Notes under the pieces: model-generated
Databases searched by the model: none
Seen by the model: only the letters and a program-made list of their open reading frames with translations
What the model was told of the DNA's origin: nothing
In this document: positions 56,701 to 64,000 of the stretch, piece after piece
How positions within the stretch are numbered: position 1 is the first letter of the stretch
Layout of the letters: each line of letters begins with the position of its first letter
Position numbers and translations under genes: made by a program
Source: Stentor roeselii
Lineage: Eukaryota; Ciliophora; Heterotrichea; Heterotrichida; Stentoridae
Direction: 5' to 3'
Assembly: GCA_006503475.1 (NCBI GenBank)
Contig: RSEH01000193.1
Coordinates: 27,792-91,791 of the forward strand
DNA length: 64,000 bases

Positions 56701-58640
56701 CGTATGTTGTTGCAGTTTATGGGAAAACAGCTTCGAGCTTTCAGATTCGAGTCCGGCAGAACCCGCAAATCATAACAAAACTAATCTCAGGTCTTCCAGA
56801 GCACCAGGTGTTGAACACTTCGGAATACGCTTACTTCTACTACAAATCTAGCATCTCATCAGATATCATAATTCAAGTTATTCCATATTCAGGAAGAGCG
56901 GTGATTTACGGCAAAACAAATGACCCGCTACTAAGCGAGTTATACGAAAGCCTTCCATCATCAAGCGACTACCAGTTTTCTTCCCTTTCAGGCATCAGTC
57001 AATTTTCAATGATAATATCTCAAGACTCCCCAAACTTCTGCACATCCTGCAACATCCTAATCGCCGTTCAATGCACCACCGACTGCAGATTCAGCATAAC
57101 CGCATCCCATCGTCAAAAAATCTCTCTATTACCAAACGGTGTGCCAATCCGAGGAGAGCTCGAAAAAAACTCCTGGAATTACTACTACTTCGAAGTAAGC
57201 ACATTAAGTGACCTAGACTTTTCACTGACGACCTTCAGCGGAGATGCCGACTTATTCATCAACACGTCTCCAGAAGTCTCTTTTTCCGACTTTAAATGGA
57301 GCAGCATTACAATAAAGTCCTACGAGCACCTAATAATAAGCCGAGACGACGAAAACTACATCAAAGGAGGTTACTACGTCGGAGTCTTCTCCAACTTACA
57401 GTCCTCCTACGCGATAACTGCGCATATAAAGAGCAGTGTCGTTCAGTTGATAAGCGGTTTACCTTCTTACTACAGTTTAAGCCCTTCTTCTTATATGTAC
57501 TTTGTTTTCGAGCAGAGGTCTGTCGTGGCTCAGAACATGCAGTGCGTGTTAAGTCCTTCTGAACTGCAAAAGCCTCTGGTTTATGTGAAGGCCTCAAAAG
57601 AACTGGTTTATCCTGGACCTGAAGTTCATGACTCGATGTTTTCTGGAGTGGATTATAAGGATTTGTATCAAGGACTTTATTTTAAAGTGAAACTGGAAGC
57701 TGAGAATAATCTTTATATTAGTGTTGTTGCTGGAAGTGAGAGTTTAAATAATTTCACTATTATTTGCTCTGGTAAGGATGATGCTACTGTGCTTAAGATG
57801 AATAAAGAAATGTTTGATCAGATTGAATCTCATTCGGATATGAAGATTTATGAAGTGAATGTTGAGAAGAAGGGAAGTTTAGCTGTTTTTATTATACCTT
57901 GTTTTGGACCTCCTTTGGAACTTAGGATTTCTTCTAATTGGACTATGGAGAGAAAGGAACAACCTGAATTTATTGTTAATAGGATGACTGATGGACAGCT
58001 AGTTGCTGTTGTTACTAATGCTCTTGGAAGGTATTATATTGAAGTTACTCGTCAAGTGAAATCGCAGAATTCGTTTGTGATCACTACTTATTATTCTCAT
58101 TCTGATGAACGGGAAATTGTTGTTCCTGGAAATTATGGAAAGATTGAAATTGATAAGTCGGATGATGGAGTCTTGCTTGAGTGGGAACCTCCTGGGTATG
58201 AGAACTTGACTAGTTATAATGATGAGGTGTCGTATCAGGTTTATAAACTGGATAGTCAAGATCATCTTTCAGCTTGTAGTATCATGATGTCCAGAGACTC
58301 TGGGAATAGTTCTCTTATACAAGAAACAACTAAAACTAAGTATTTATTCAAAGGAAAGAAAAAAAGCTACATCAACATCATAGCAGTCCTTCCAAGTTCC
58401 GCAAAGACCTTCCGTTTTCTCCCCTACGACGCAGTTCAAGTGACCCCTACAAAGAAAACTTCCACATCAATCTGGATCTGGTTAATGCTAGTGGTGATAA
58501 TCTTCATCGCATTAATCTTATTCTTAATATCCCGAAAGACCCGAAAAATAAAACAACGAATCGACATCGAAATGACAGTAGGAAGAAACATTCCAGGAAA
58601 AGGTCAAGAAAAACTTCAATTAAACAATGAATTTAATTAA
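53724..58640 (+). CDS. giant type I surface protein with PPC-like repeats
   Basis: 1638 residues: signal peptide (about 1-17, KGIALVFWVSVVAQTAQ), a very long ectodomain, one membrane span near the C-terminus (about 1590-1610, WIWLMLVVIIFIALILFLIS) and a basic cytosolic tail of about 30 residues. The ectodomain repeats a beta-sandwich of about 140 residues like bacterial pre-peptidase C-terminal (PPC) domains, recognised by SGNPDLYxS (ISGNPDLYLSRS, FSGNPEIYVALN, DSGNPDIYVKKT, FSGDADLFINTS) followed by GTYxIxVxG-type strands (KGTYVVAVYGKT, KGGYYVGVFSNL). At least eight such units are visible; many N-x-S/T sites. Function unknown: adhesion or cell-surface coat is plausible. The TAA stop overlaps the convergent small gene's stop in TTAA. 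Confidence 0.85.
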   Translation: MKGIALVFWVSVVAQTAQLFYDEPVIADSDSVFEFFPKGTVSTVTVSSDQPVLILLRKDKIPSSNEFDQKSFDYLVLSDLDLQGKYFLSLHPKTSFTLLLESPYISNLNDSLPVTGYAEEASHHLFYFQTINSKDVRVSLVYFAGKAELVVMDLGFNKSFHVENWEFGKVAKVGAGSYSKLRVSVIGLMNTDYTLTVDSGNEIWIKNGEISGLVEEHDLEYFTFTVDQSLALRIKLSVFSGECDMYLSVGNRPSIQQHHWAFDEHGSKIVELSPIEQSVHPGSQYILAIHGITSSAFVLSIQNSKTPIHRLSSGFPSIGSVPSNTFEYFSILLKEDQEVSVLLSAGSGNPDLYGKFCNSSSSPCEFSLSDVKTPTSSIFYSNNTFGLEEIHSKGKGELIIGVFGASDLLSDFTIVAVLDDSEILLRSGTPQSSTMTEKGYRYYKYKLAKWSASSVQFLLTPISGNPDLYLSRSAKPSIEEYDASSVNSGLEVDSITFTKGKDYESLNGTYFISVYSDGPSQFSIVAKENHPGGNTTVQLYPGLPQKDTFYSHCMKHRLYFFPIKFTEETKKPIRVSLTAITGKFLLAVTNSISHIDHERRIFYYHWSSDLGNNQTANTIKIQTTDKFYLVKSTYAILVNTLEFGSDNTATYSIVLRIGDDLVLLTDNSPIVDLVEAEKYNFYTFPITLSREDVHVKMTAFSGNPEIYVALNHTSPNNSNYQFMAKGQNNYKIKLEWLSLKEKCPKLPDSYHHGNSTYCSLYIGVTSKSESSYSISVHANQLNYQLLLIPSTTLSVLSSENRFYYSFPNITSDILIDCQLSIGEASLYVKLMSSVFQDISDVKFPTSEDNHFTSQVYFIHSRRVKITHSEFSRLCGPKCLLALTVTCGLEPCEFSLSLTQDNVVALIEGENFLGSVSKDSYVYFSYFCGREDQDFIISVTALDSGNPDIYVKKTNNEMPSKTDWHWKAQTWEGEALVVSRNDLYFNETNTIKGTYVVAVYGKTASSFQIRVRQNPQIITKLISGLPEHQVLNTSEYAYFYYKSSISSDIIIQVIPYSGRAVIYGKTNDPLLSELYESLPSSSDYQFSSLSGISQFSMIISQDSPNFCTSCNILIAVQCTTDCRFSITASHRQKISLLPNGVPIRGELEKNSWNYYYFEVSTLSDLDFSLTTFSGDADLFINTSPEVSFSDFKWSSITIKSYEHLIISRDDENYIKGGYYVGVFSNLQSSYAITAHIKSSVVQLISGLPSYYSLSPSSYMYFVFEQRSVVAQNMQCVLSPSELQKPLVYVKASKELVYPGPEVHDSMFSGVDYKDLYQGLYFKVKLEAENNLYISVVAGSESLNNFTIICSGKDDATVLKMNKEMFDQIESHSDMKIYEVNVEKKGSLAVFIIPCFGPPLELRISSNWTMERKEQPEFIVNRMTDGQLVAVVTNALGRYYIEVTRQVKSQNSFVITTYYSHSDEREIVVPGNYGKIEIDKSDDGVLLEWEPPGYENLTSYNDEVSYQVYKLDSQDHLSACSIMMSRDSGNSSLIQETTKTKYLFKGKKKSYINIIAVLPSSAKTFRFLPYDAVQVTPTKKTSTSIWIWLMLVVIIFIALILFLISRKTRKIKQRIDIEMTVGRNIPGKGQEKLQLNNEFN

Positions 58641-58834
58641 GACATTTCCTGAATTCGGGTGTCATCCGAAATTCCAGTCCTTCCCTTTTTCAAAGCGTTT
58701 CTATCATTAGCTCTAATAAATTCTTTTGCCTGATTTTCCTGATTTGAAAAGGGTTCAGCAAGGTTGTTGTCAACTTCAGCCTGAGGATTATTCGAGATGA
58801 CCTGAATGCGGTCAGTAGATTTTCCAGATCCCAT
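58637..58834 (-). CDS. small protein with N-myristoylation start
   Basis: 65 residues beginning MGSGKSTDRIQV, a good Gly2 myristoylation context; the rest is polar and probably disordered (NPQAEVDNNLAEPFSNQENQ, NALKKGRTGISDD). No family recognised. Support for a real gene: ATG start, coding-like composition, and exact tiling between neighbours. Its TAA shares the palindrome TTAA (58637-58640) with the convergent gene, and its ATG is 7 bp from the ATG of the divergent methyltransferase. GSGKST is not preceded by a strand and is not a P-loop ATPase. Confidence 0.6.
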   Translation of the reverse strand: MGSGKSTDRIQVISNNPQAEVDNNLAEPFSNQENQAKEFIRANDRNALKKGRTGISDDTRIQEMS

Positions 58835-58841
58835 TATTTAT

Positions 58842-59606
58842 ATGGAAAGTCAAACTTTTGAAAGAAAAGAATACGCGACTCGTGACTTCTGGAACAGCAG
58901 GTTCTCTGAGTACAAGTCGCCTTTTGACTGGTACCTCGGCTGGCAGGAGCTGAAAAATTTACTTTCTTCAAATTTCGACCCTTCAGAGACTGGGCAAGTT
59001 CTGATGGTAGGCTGCGGGAATTCAAGTAAGTTCTAAGAAGGACTATCAGATGCTATGAGTAAAAACGGGTATTTTTTGATAAACATTGATATTTCTGATG
59101 TCGTCGTTCATCAGATGTTAGAGAAAAGTCGACTGGACTACCTTCTCATGGATGCGACAAGAATGAATTTCAAGTCACAGTCGTTTGATTTAGTGATTGA
59201 TAAAGGAACTTTTGATGCTTTGGCTGTATTATTTAAATAGTGCCAGGAAGACTCGGACTTGCCCAGAAAAATTGTCTCGGAAATGGGTCGCGTTAGTTGT
59301 CGTGGAGTTTTGATTGTCACTCATGGGAAACCTTCGAATAGGTCTGTTATTTTCAGGGAAGAACTGAAGAAATGGGGCGATTGGAATGAAAGTTATTTTG
59401 AAGTCGAGTTGTCTTTTCAGAGCCAGTTTATTAATGTACTTAGGTCTAGCTTCCCTGGTGAAAGCATTGCTAGTGTCATGAAGGACCCGGAGAAACTTGT
59501 TTTTTGCTTTCAGGAGGTAAAAAGATTTAAGAAAAATCAAGAAGCTGTTGAGAAAGCGAACCGTCAGACACACTGTTGGGTTTATATTTATAAAAAAGTT
59601 ATTTAG
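58842..59606 (+). CDS. METTL13/CSKMT-like methyltransferase, three exons
   Basis: join(58842..59025, 59041..59225, 59241..59606), 244 residues. Removing two 15-nt introns yields the family SAM-binding motif GCGNSRLSDAM, then INIDISDVVVHQM and FDLVIDKGTFDALAC, the exact signature (GCGNSxLS, NIDIS, DKGTxDA) of METTL13/EEF1AKNMT N-terminal domain and CSKMT; unspliced, both sites end at stops. The family methylates lysines or the N-terminus of proteins such as EF1A and citrate synthase; the target here is unknown. I start at ATG 58842 (MESQTFERKEYATRDFW) rather than the upstream in-frame ATG 58806, which lies in the divergent gene. Confidence 0.9.
59026..59040 (+). other. 15-nt intron
   Basis: gtaagttctaagaag, phase 1, internal in-frame TAA. 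Splicing creates the conserved GCGNSxLS motif of the methyltransferase. Confidence 0.92.
59226..59240 (+). other. 15-nt intron
   Basis: gtattatttaaatag, phase 0, terminal in-frame TAG. Splicing joins DKGTFDALA to the third exon. Confidence 0.92.
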
Positions 59607-60645
59607 ATATTTTTTTTTGTATTTTGGGAAAGGTTCAATTTTTAGTTTTAGTTTTTAGCTTTTTTAAGTTTTTATGGAAAGTTTTGAGTTTTCGATTAAG
59701 GCGATTTTCTGAGTTTTTTTATTTAAATAAGAATTTTCTTGTATGAACTCAAATCTATATATTAATAAAATTGAATTTGAAGATGTATTCAAGTTATTCT
59801 TCGAAATTTTAAGAGTTTATAAGCAATAAATAGAATTTGAAAGATCCCAATCGAACTCAGAATCTTTAAGTGAAGATCATTCTTCGATATATTTTATTAT
59901 AAAAATCGTCCAATGCAGAAAGATTGTGTTTTTAAAGAAATTGATAAAATATGATTTATATAGATTAAAATACTATAGTTATAAGAGATCCTGTTTATGA
60001 CTAGACCAAATAGAAACAAGAAAAATTATCTCCGACCTCCAGAAATTCCGGAAAACATCGACAACTTAGGACATTTAGTATTAATAAAAACAAAAAACCT
60101 AAACATCATCAAAAAGAGAGAAACAGAAATTTCTAATATTAAACATTTTGGTAGTTTAAGTAAATGATATTAAACGATTCAGCATAATCAAGATTTTTAA
60201 AACATTCAACTGTATGAGAATTGAAGAATCTCTCACTGGTTGATTCAATTAACAGCTCAAAACAAATTTGCACAAAAAGTAAAATCAGACTATTATGCCC
60301 ACAATCCAATTGAAATCTTGAGAAAATTCTGATATATACATAAAACTTAGGAAAATCGTATAACTTCAGCATGTAATTCAGCACACCAGGAGAATAAAAC
60401 AGCAGCAAAAAGTGAATTTATAGGCTAGAAAGACCAGCTTCGAACTTTAATTAAATTTTATGAGAAGAGAATATTTTAAGGATTTTAATAAGATACTTAA
60501 ATATAATTACCGTTTGATAATTTTCAAAATTTGGATGCTCAAACTAGCCAATTTTACAAATCATTAATTTGGGTAATTTTACTATTATAATACCATTGTT
60601 GAAAACTGCGGAAGCCTATATCATCCCTTTTATGTCCGAGTAATA
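59607..60645. other. long intergenic stretch with doubtful short ORFs
   Basis: About 1 kb, AT-rich. It contains a plus-strand 56-codon frame (59997-60167, MTRPNRNKKNYLRPPEIPEN) and an overlapping minus-strand frame (60139-60408) that starts only with TTG. Neither shows a family or convincing composition. The sequence sits between the methyltransferase gene and its relic, so it may be duplicated and decayed material. Confidence 0.4.
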
Positions 60646-60919
60646 CTGATAGTCGACTGCTGGGTTTAAGTAAGGTCTGAGTAGGACTGTCAGATGCGAT
60701 TAGTAAATCAGTTATTTTCTATAAACATTAACAATTCTAATCTAGTTATCTTTTCAGAGCCAGTTCGACGTTTACTGATCTATTTCCAGATGAAATCATC
60801 TAGAGTCTCAAAAAGACCAAATAAATCTATTTTCTGTAATATTGTAAAATTTCAAGAAAATCAAGAAGCATACGATAAGGCAAACGCGATACTTTTAAAT
60901 TTATAAAAAAACTATTTAG
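60646..60919 (+). pseudogene. decayed copy of the METTL13-like gene, 15-nt intron retained
   Basis: From ctgatagtcgactgctggg the DNA parallels the functional gene around its first intron, including an intron-like gtaaggtctgagtag at 60670-60684, then the SDAM...INI region. An internal deletion joins this to sequence matching the gene's last third (atcttttcagagccagtt; tttcaagaaaatcaagaagc) and the ends match up to ctatttag at 60919. Frames are broken and the catalytic core (NIDIS through DKGT) is missing. Because the intron is still there, this arose by DNA duplication, not by retrocopying. Confidence 0.85.
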
Positions 60920-62105
60920 ACTTCTTTTGTCGCAGCATCGCCAGGAACGGGTCGACTCTTTCAGTATTTTTGAAAATTGTTTTACAACTAGGAACAATCA
61001 TAGATTCCAAGACAGTATTTTTCGTTTTGGCTTCAAGTTTGTCAGTTGTTTTTTCTATTCGGTTAACGAAAAGTGTTAGAGTTTTAAGCTTGTTACTAAG
61101 TAGCAAGTTAATTCTAATCTTATCAGGTCTTTCTTTTTTTTGGTAAGAATCATCAAGAATGACTGGCATTACCAGGAACCGAATGAAACGATAAAGTTTT
61201 CCAGAAAAAGTGAATCTTTTGTTGAGAATGAATTGAATTTTATTCATCGCTTTCTGGTTTTCGAGCTGTTTCATCGTCTTGTATATTGCGAGCTAAGTAA
61301 AAAGTACTAAGAATAATTCAACCACTGATATTTTTCGATTTAGTGAATCACGGTTGAGTTTATCTCTTATGTTTTTAAATGATAAAAAATCTTTGTGAAT
61401 GTTACACTTTGTGAAAGGAACACAACTTTGTAAGGAGTTGTTTAATGAGCAGAGCCAACTGAGAGATAGGCATATGTCGTATTTAGCTGTTGCGCTTGTT
61501 GTCCCGAAGTCATATGATCTGAATTCGTTTATTATTGAAAAACAATCTTCTGATGAATGAAGTAAGCCAAGTTTCTTATCAAGATCGAATTTATACATAC
61601 GGAAGGTTGAAGAAACTGCTCCAAGGGTCACTCCTAAAACATCTGCGAATCCGATTCGATTTTTATTAGTTTCTGATTGGAATATTTCAACTATTCCATT
61701 CACAATTTTTATCGTGACTATTTTGCGATTAGAAACGTTGTAGCTATATTTGTAAATCTTGTGTCCTTCAGCCATTCGCTTTAAGATCGACTCAAGGTCA
61801 AACTGATTTTCTTGCGCATCGCTTTTCTGAAGCCCGCTCGGCTCACTTTCAAACTTCTGGCAAATGGCTCTGGATGATCTTGCGTTTAGTAAGATGCTGT
61901 CATATTTGGTCTTATCATAAGGCCGGGAGTCAGGAACGATTTGAGAAATATCGCCGATCGCATCTTCTTCTTCATCTATTAAAAAGTCTTCGAGACCTTT
62001 CTTGAAAGCCTGGATTTTATCAGGGTCATTAGGTAATTCAGCCATTCCAAGTAAAGTGGTGCTATCCAGTGATAAGTTTCCTTTTATTCTGTCGTTATTG
62101 TGCAT
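60912..62105 (-). CDS. PH-like domain protein, two exons
   Basis: complement(join(60912..61292, 61308..62105)), 392 residues. The first frame stops after VELFLVLFT at TAG; removing 15 nt (61293-61307) continues in frame through the next ORF to 60912. A central region (about 110-225: GHKIYKYSYNVSNRKIVTIK, then FADVLGVTLGAVSSTFRMYK, then CLSLSWLCSLNNSLQ) has the strand and final-helix pattern of a PH domain of the phospholipase-C type, but this is a pattern match only. The C-terminal third is basic and helical (LLLSNKLKTLTLFVNRIEK). Its 3' end overlaps the last 8 bp of the methyltransferase relic. Confidence 0.72.
61293..61307 (-). other. 15-nt intron
   Basis: gtactttttacttag on the minus strand, phase 0, terminal TAG in frame. 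It joins two long consecutive frames. Confidence 0.82.
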
Positions 62106-62256
62106 ACTATCAGTATTTATGATGTTGTAAATATGAAAACTTTGAAAAAACTCAAGAAAACCTTCAAAATATCACATAAAACACTCATCTAAGATAAAAG
62201 GATTCACTCTTATCAATGCAAGAATCATATCTAAAATATTCTAATATTAAATAATT

Positions 62257-62874
62257 ATGTCAATTTTCAGTGGATTTGCCACAAAAAACCTCGAAAGCCA
62301 ATACGCGACCATCGCTGGAAAGCTCCTCAACCTTTGTTCAACCCACCTAGTAAAGCTTTTAACAAACGGTAACCCATAAAAAGAAACCATCGACTTTTTA
62401 TACCTGTCGAAATCTTTCTCAAATCTCTTTTTGAAATTAAAACAACTGGAACAACAAAAGTTATTCGAACCTAGATTTTCATGTTTTTGTAAAGATATTT
62501 CGAACTACTTCAACACAGATAAAGAAAATTATCAATTTCCTGTCGGGGAATCTAGAAGTTTTAAGAATTTCGAAGTAATGAATGAAGAATTCAGCTTTGA
62601 TAATTATGAAGGGAACTCTTTTTTGTCGATTGAGAACTATTTGAAGTCGAAAAACTCTTTGAAAGCTAGAAGTCCTGATGAGAGAAGACGACTTTTTACA
62701 CCTTGTAGGTCTCGACCTATTTCATCTAAGTTGAAAGGTAGTCTACCTTCTTCTAGTCGCAAATCATTCATTAGCAGAGGGAAGAAAAAAGGATTTGTAC
62801 CGTATAAGTATTATCATGACAAAACACTTGCAATGATTTCAGGGAAAATTGAGAAAAATCGTGATATTTTATGA
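62257..62874 (+). CDS. unrecognised two-exon protein
   Basis: join(62257..62368, 62384..62874), 200 residues. The ORF starting at ATG 62431 lacks a good beginning; removing a 15-nt intron (62369-62383, gtaacccataaaaag, phase 1) extends it to ATG 62257 with a helical N-terminus (MSIFSGFATKNLESQYATIA). Residues about 55-65 are coiled (KLKQLEQQKLF). The C-terminal half is basic and Ser/Arg-rich (SPDERRRLFTPCRSRPISSK, SSSRKSFISRGKKKG). No family recognised. The divergent PH-like gene starts 151 bp away. Stop TGA. Confidence 0.72.
62369..62383 (+). other. 15-nt intron
   Basis: gtaacccataaaaag, phase 1, with an internal in-frame TAA. Splicing keeps a single 200-residue frame. Confidence 0.78.
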
Positions 62875-63406
62875 TCGTTTAACAGGAATTAGGTTAAAGT
62901 TAATTAAATGTTTCCTGATGGAAGGAATGACAAATTTTGAATAATTACCATAGTGGAAGTATATACACATAAAAACTAATCTCACAGTTTAAAGATAATA
63001 TTTCATATTATGGGGTTTAATAAGAAACTTATATTTTAAAGGATCCGAAACAATTTTAATTAGAAATCAATTCCGTATTCTTTTAGAGCTTCTCAATATA
63101 TGGTATTGTTGTTAAATATATATATTTCTGAGTATATCAATAGATGTTTGATTAATAAAGTTTTCTTTGATTTGTTTAATGATTTTTCTTATTTCTCTTG
63201 ATTCAAGGTAGAATAATCTTTCTTAGCTCACTCTGAATTCCTTTTTTTACTGAAAAATTACTATTATTTATACGAGTTTGAATATAACCAATCTTACAGC
63301 CCTGAAATCTAAAAAATTTCAATAAAAATCTACAAAATAATTATAAGTTCACTTTTTCTAGATAATCTTTCTTGAATTCAATATTTTCAAAACTCAACTT
63401 CCATAA
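62875..63406. other. intergenic, no gene seen
   Basis: About 530 bp, AT-rich, between two plus-strand genes. No ORF, repeat or RNA gene recognised; the part just before 63407 presumably holds the promoter of the last gene. Confidence 0.5.
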
Positions 63407-64000
63407 ATGGACGAAACAGAAGACGTCTTCTGTTCAGCAGAAATAATTATTCATGATCTGATAGAAGAACTTGTTTTAAAAGGTGCTGAAAGCTTGTACG
63501 AAAAATATTTAGATGAAAAATCAGCAGGTTTTTCAGCTCGCGCCACTATTTCAACGATTTACTCAACCTTAGAATTATTTTATTTCAGGAGAGAACCTGG
63601 AGAGCCGAAAGTTTGGCAGGAAGACCCAGAGCCAAATTCAAGTAGTGCTGACACTTGGATGAGAAATGCTGTACCGATTAAAAAAGTAGTTCCACTTCAA
63701 AAAATACCTGAAACAACAGTTACTTTACCTGACGCTAAATCAGTAGCCAGTCACTCAACCCGTCGCACCAACCAACAGCGCATGGGAAGGTCCTCTCGTA
63801 GAGCAAACATGCGAGAAGCAGACACGATAGACGAGCCTATTCAAGCAGTTCCTATTGAGGGTCTTATAATAGAAACTGATGAAGAGGTCGAAAACTTGCG
63901 ATCTTTCAAAGAACGTCAAGCAAAACGTAAAAAAGAAGAAATTGAGCGATTAAAGTCAATAAAAGAAGAAGAGGAAGCAAAAGAGAAAAAGATACAGAAA
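63407..64000 (+). CDS. C2orf81-like (DUF4639) protein, 3' end outside window
   Basis: ATG 63407 opens a frame that is still open at base 64000 (198 codons). Seen: an N-terminal helical segment (IIIHDLIEELVLKGAESLYE, KYLDEKSAGFSARATIST), then LFYFRREPGEP, WQEDPEPNSSSADTWMRNAVP, which parallels the C2orf81 pattern (RDEGE, WxEDEEPxxxxIDSWARGxVP). Then a polar region and a highly charged helix (FKERQAKRKKEEIERLKSIK). C2orf81-type proteins are found in ciliated eukaryotes; function is poorly known. The identification rests on my memory of the motif. Confidence 0.65.
   Translation, partial: MDETEDVFCSAEIIIHDLIEELVLKGAESLYEKYLDEKSAGFSARATISTIYSTLELFYFRREPGEPKVWQEDPEPNSSSADTWMRNAVPIKKVVPLQKIPETTVTLPDAKSVASHSTRRTNQQRMGRSSRRANMREADTIDEPIQAVPIEGLIIETDEEVENLRSFKERQAKRKKEEIERLKSIKEEEEAKEKKIQK

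Noticed and set aside
58806-58841. Upstream ATG (58806) for the methyltransferase
   Set aside because: It would place the first 12 codons inside the divergent small gene and adds residues unlike the family; the ATG at 58842 fits better.
7199-59240. In-frame TAG/TAA codons inside otherwise continuous genes, suggesting stop-codon reassignment
   Set aside because: Each lies in an exact 15-nt GT...AG segment whose removal restores family motifs; genes elsewhere end cleanly at TAA, TAG and TGA.
59997-60167. Plus-strand 56-codon frame starting MTRPNRNKKNYLRPP
   Set aside because: Composition partly protein-like, but no family, no neighbour logic and overlapping opposite frame; left as doubtful in the spacer entry.
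60139-60408. Minus-strand 89-codon frame
   Set aside because: Starts only with TTG, no family, lies in AT-rich spacer and overlaps another short frame.
1-64000. tRNA, rRNA or snRNA genes
   Set aside because: I looked for T-loop GTTCRA boxes and conserved rRNA stretches in the spacers and recognised none; a tRNAscan-SE or Rfam run would be decisive.
1-64000. Transposons or telomere-addition sites
   Set aside because: No transposase, reverse transcriptase, long terminal repeats or telomere-like arrays were seen on either strand.

Overview
The window looks like a piece of the macronuclear genome of a heterotrichous ciliate, most likely Stentor or a close relative. Reasons seen in the sequence: (1) ten places where a reading frame is broken by exactly 15 nt that begin GT and end AG, and where removing the 15 nt restores a recognisable protein; (2) TAA, TAG and TGA all end genes and none is read through, so the code is standard, unlike Tetrahymena or Paramecium; (3) AT-rich, extremely dense packing with start codons as close as 7 bp and convergent stop codons that abut or overlap; (4) many ciliary and calcium-signalling genes. 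The species name is inference; the intron size and the code are direct observations.

Layout. 1-6.5 kb: 3' part of a Fab1/PIKfyve lipid kinase, a small CaaX protein with a PP1-docking motif, VTI1 SNARE, ETF-ubiquinone oxidoreductase and a CNBP-type zinc-knuckle protein. 7-20 kb: an unrecognised two-exon gene, an HFxxG-repeat protein, a small membrane protein, a Sec14/CRAL-TRIO protein with a CaaX end, a FYVE-like/coiled-coil/CaaX protein, a MORN protein, a RING protein, TRAPPC4, two unrecognised coiled-coil genes and a helical-repeat protein. 20-24 kb: a tandem cluster of a RING-IBR-ADP-ribosyltransferase fusion family (one intact gene, one with a 1-nt frameshift, one decayed 5' relic); a third long member lies at 44.5-46.3 kb. 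24-39 kb: SECp43-like RRM protein, PMCA calcium pump, an active CDPK, coiled-coil genes, a NEK kinase, YIF1, TMEM161 and a second CDPK that has lost both catalytic aspartates. 39-43 kb: a profilin-like protein, an outer-dynein-arm docking protein overlapping a PX sorting nexin, and a basic protein. 44-59 kb: the third RING-ART gene, a WD40-TRP channel fusion, a CSPP1-like repeat protein and a giant PPC-repeat surface protein. 59-64 kb: a METTL13-like methyltransferase and its decayed copy, a PH-like protein, an unknown two-exon gene and the 5' part of a C2orf81-like gene that runs off the window.

How they fit together. Nothing suggests one operon-like pathway. Themes recur: phosphoinositide and membrane traffic (Fab1, VTI1, TRAPPC4, YIF1, PX nexin, Sec14, FYVE-like), calcium (PMCA, CDPK, pseudo-CDPK), cilia and cortex (ODA docking, NEK, MORN, CSPP1-like, HFxxG repeats, WD40-TRP, C2orf81-like) and lipid-anchored proteins (three C-terminal CaaX boxes, three N-terminal Met-Gly starts). 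The most unusual element is the RING-IBR-ART family, in which a ubiquitin-ligase-like zinc scaffold ends in an ADP-ribosyltransferase domain where an RBR ligase would carry RING2.

Limits: family names come from reading motifs by eye without database searches. A 15-nt intron with no in-frame stop would be invisible here, so some long ORFs may contain extra 5-codon introns.
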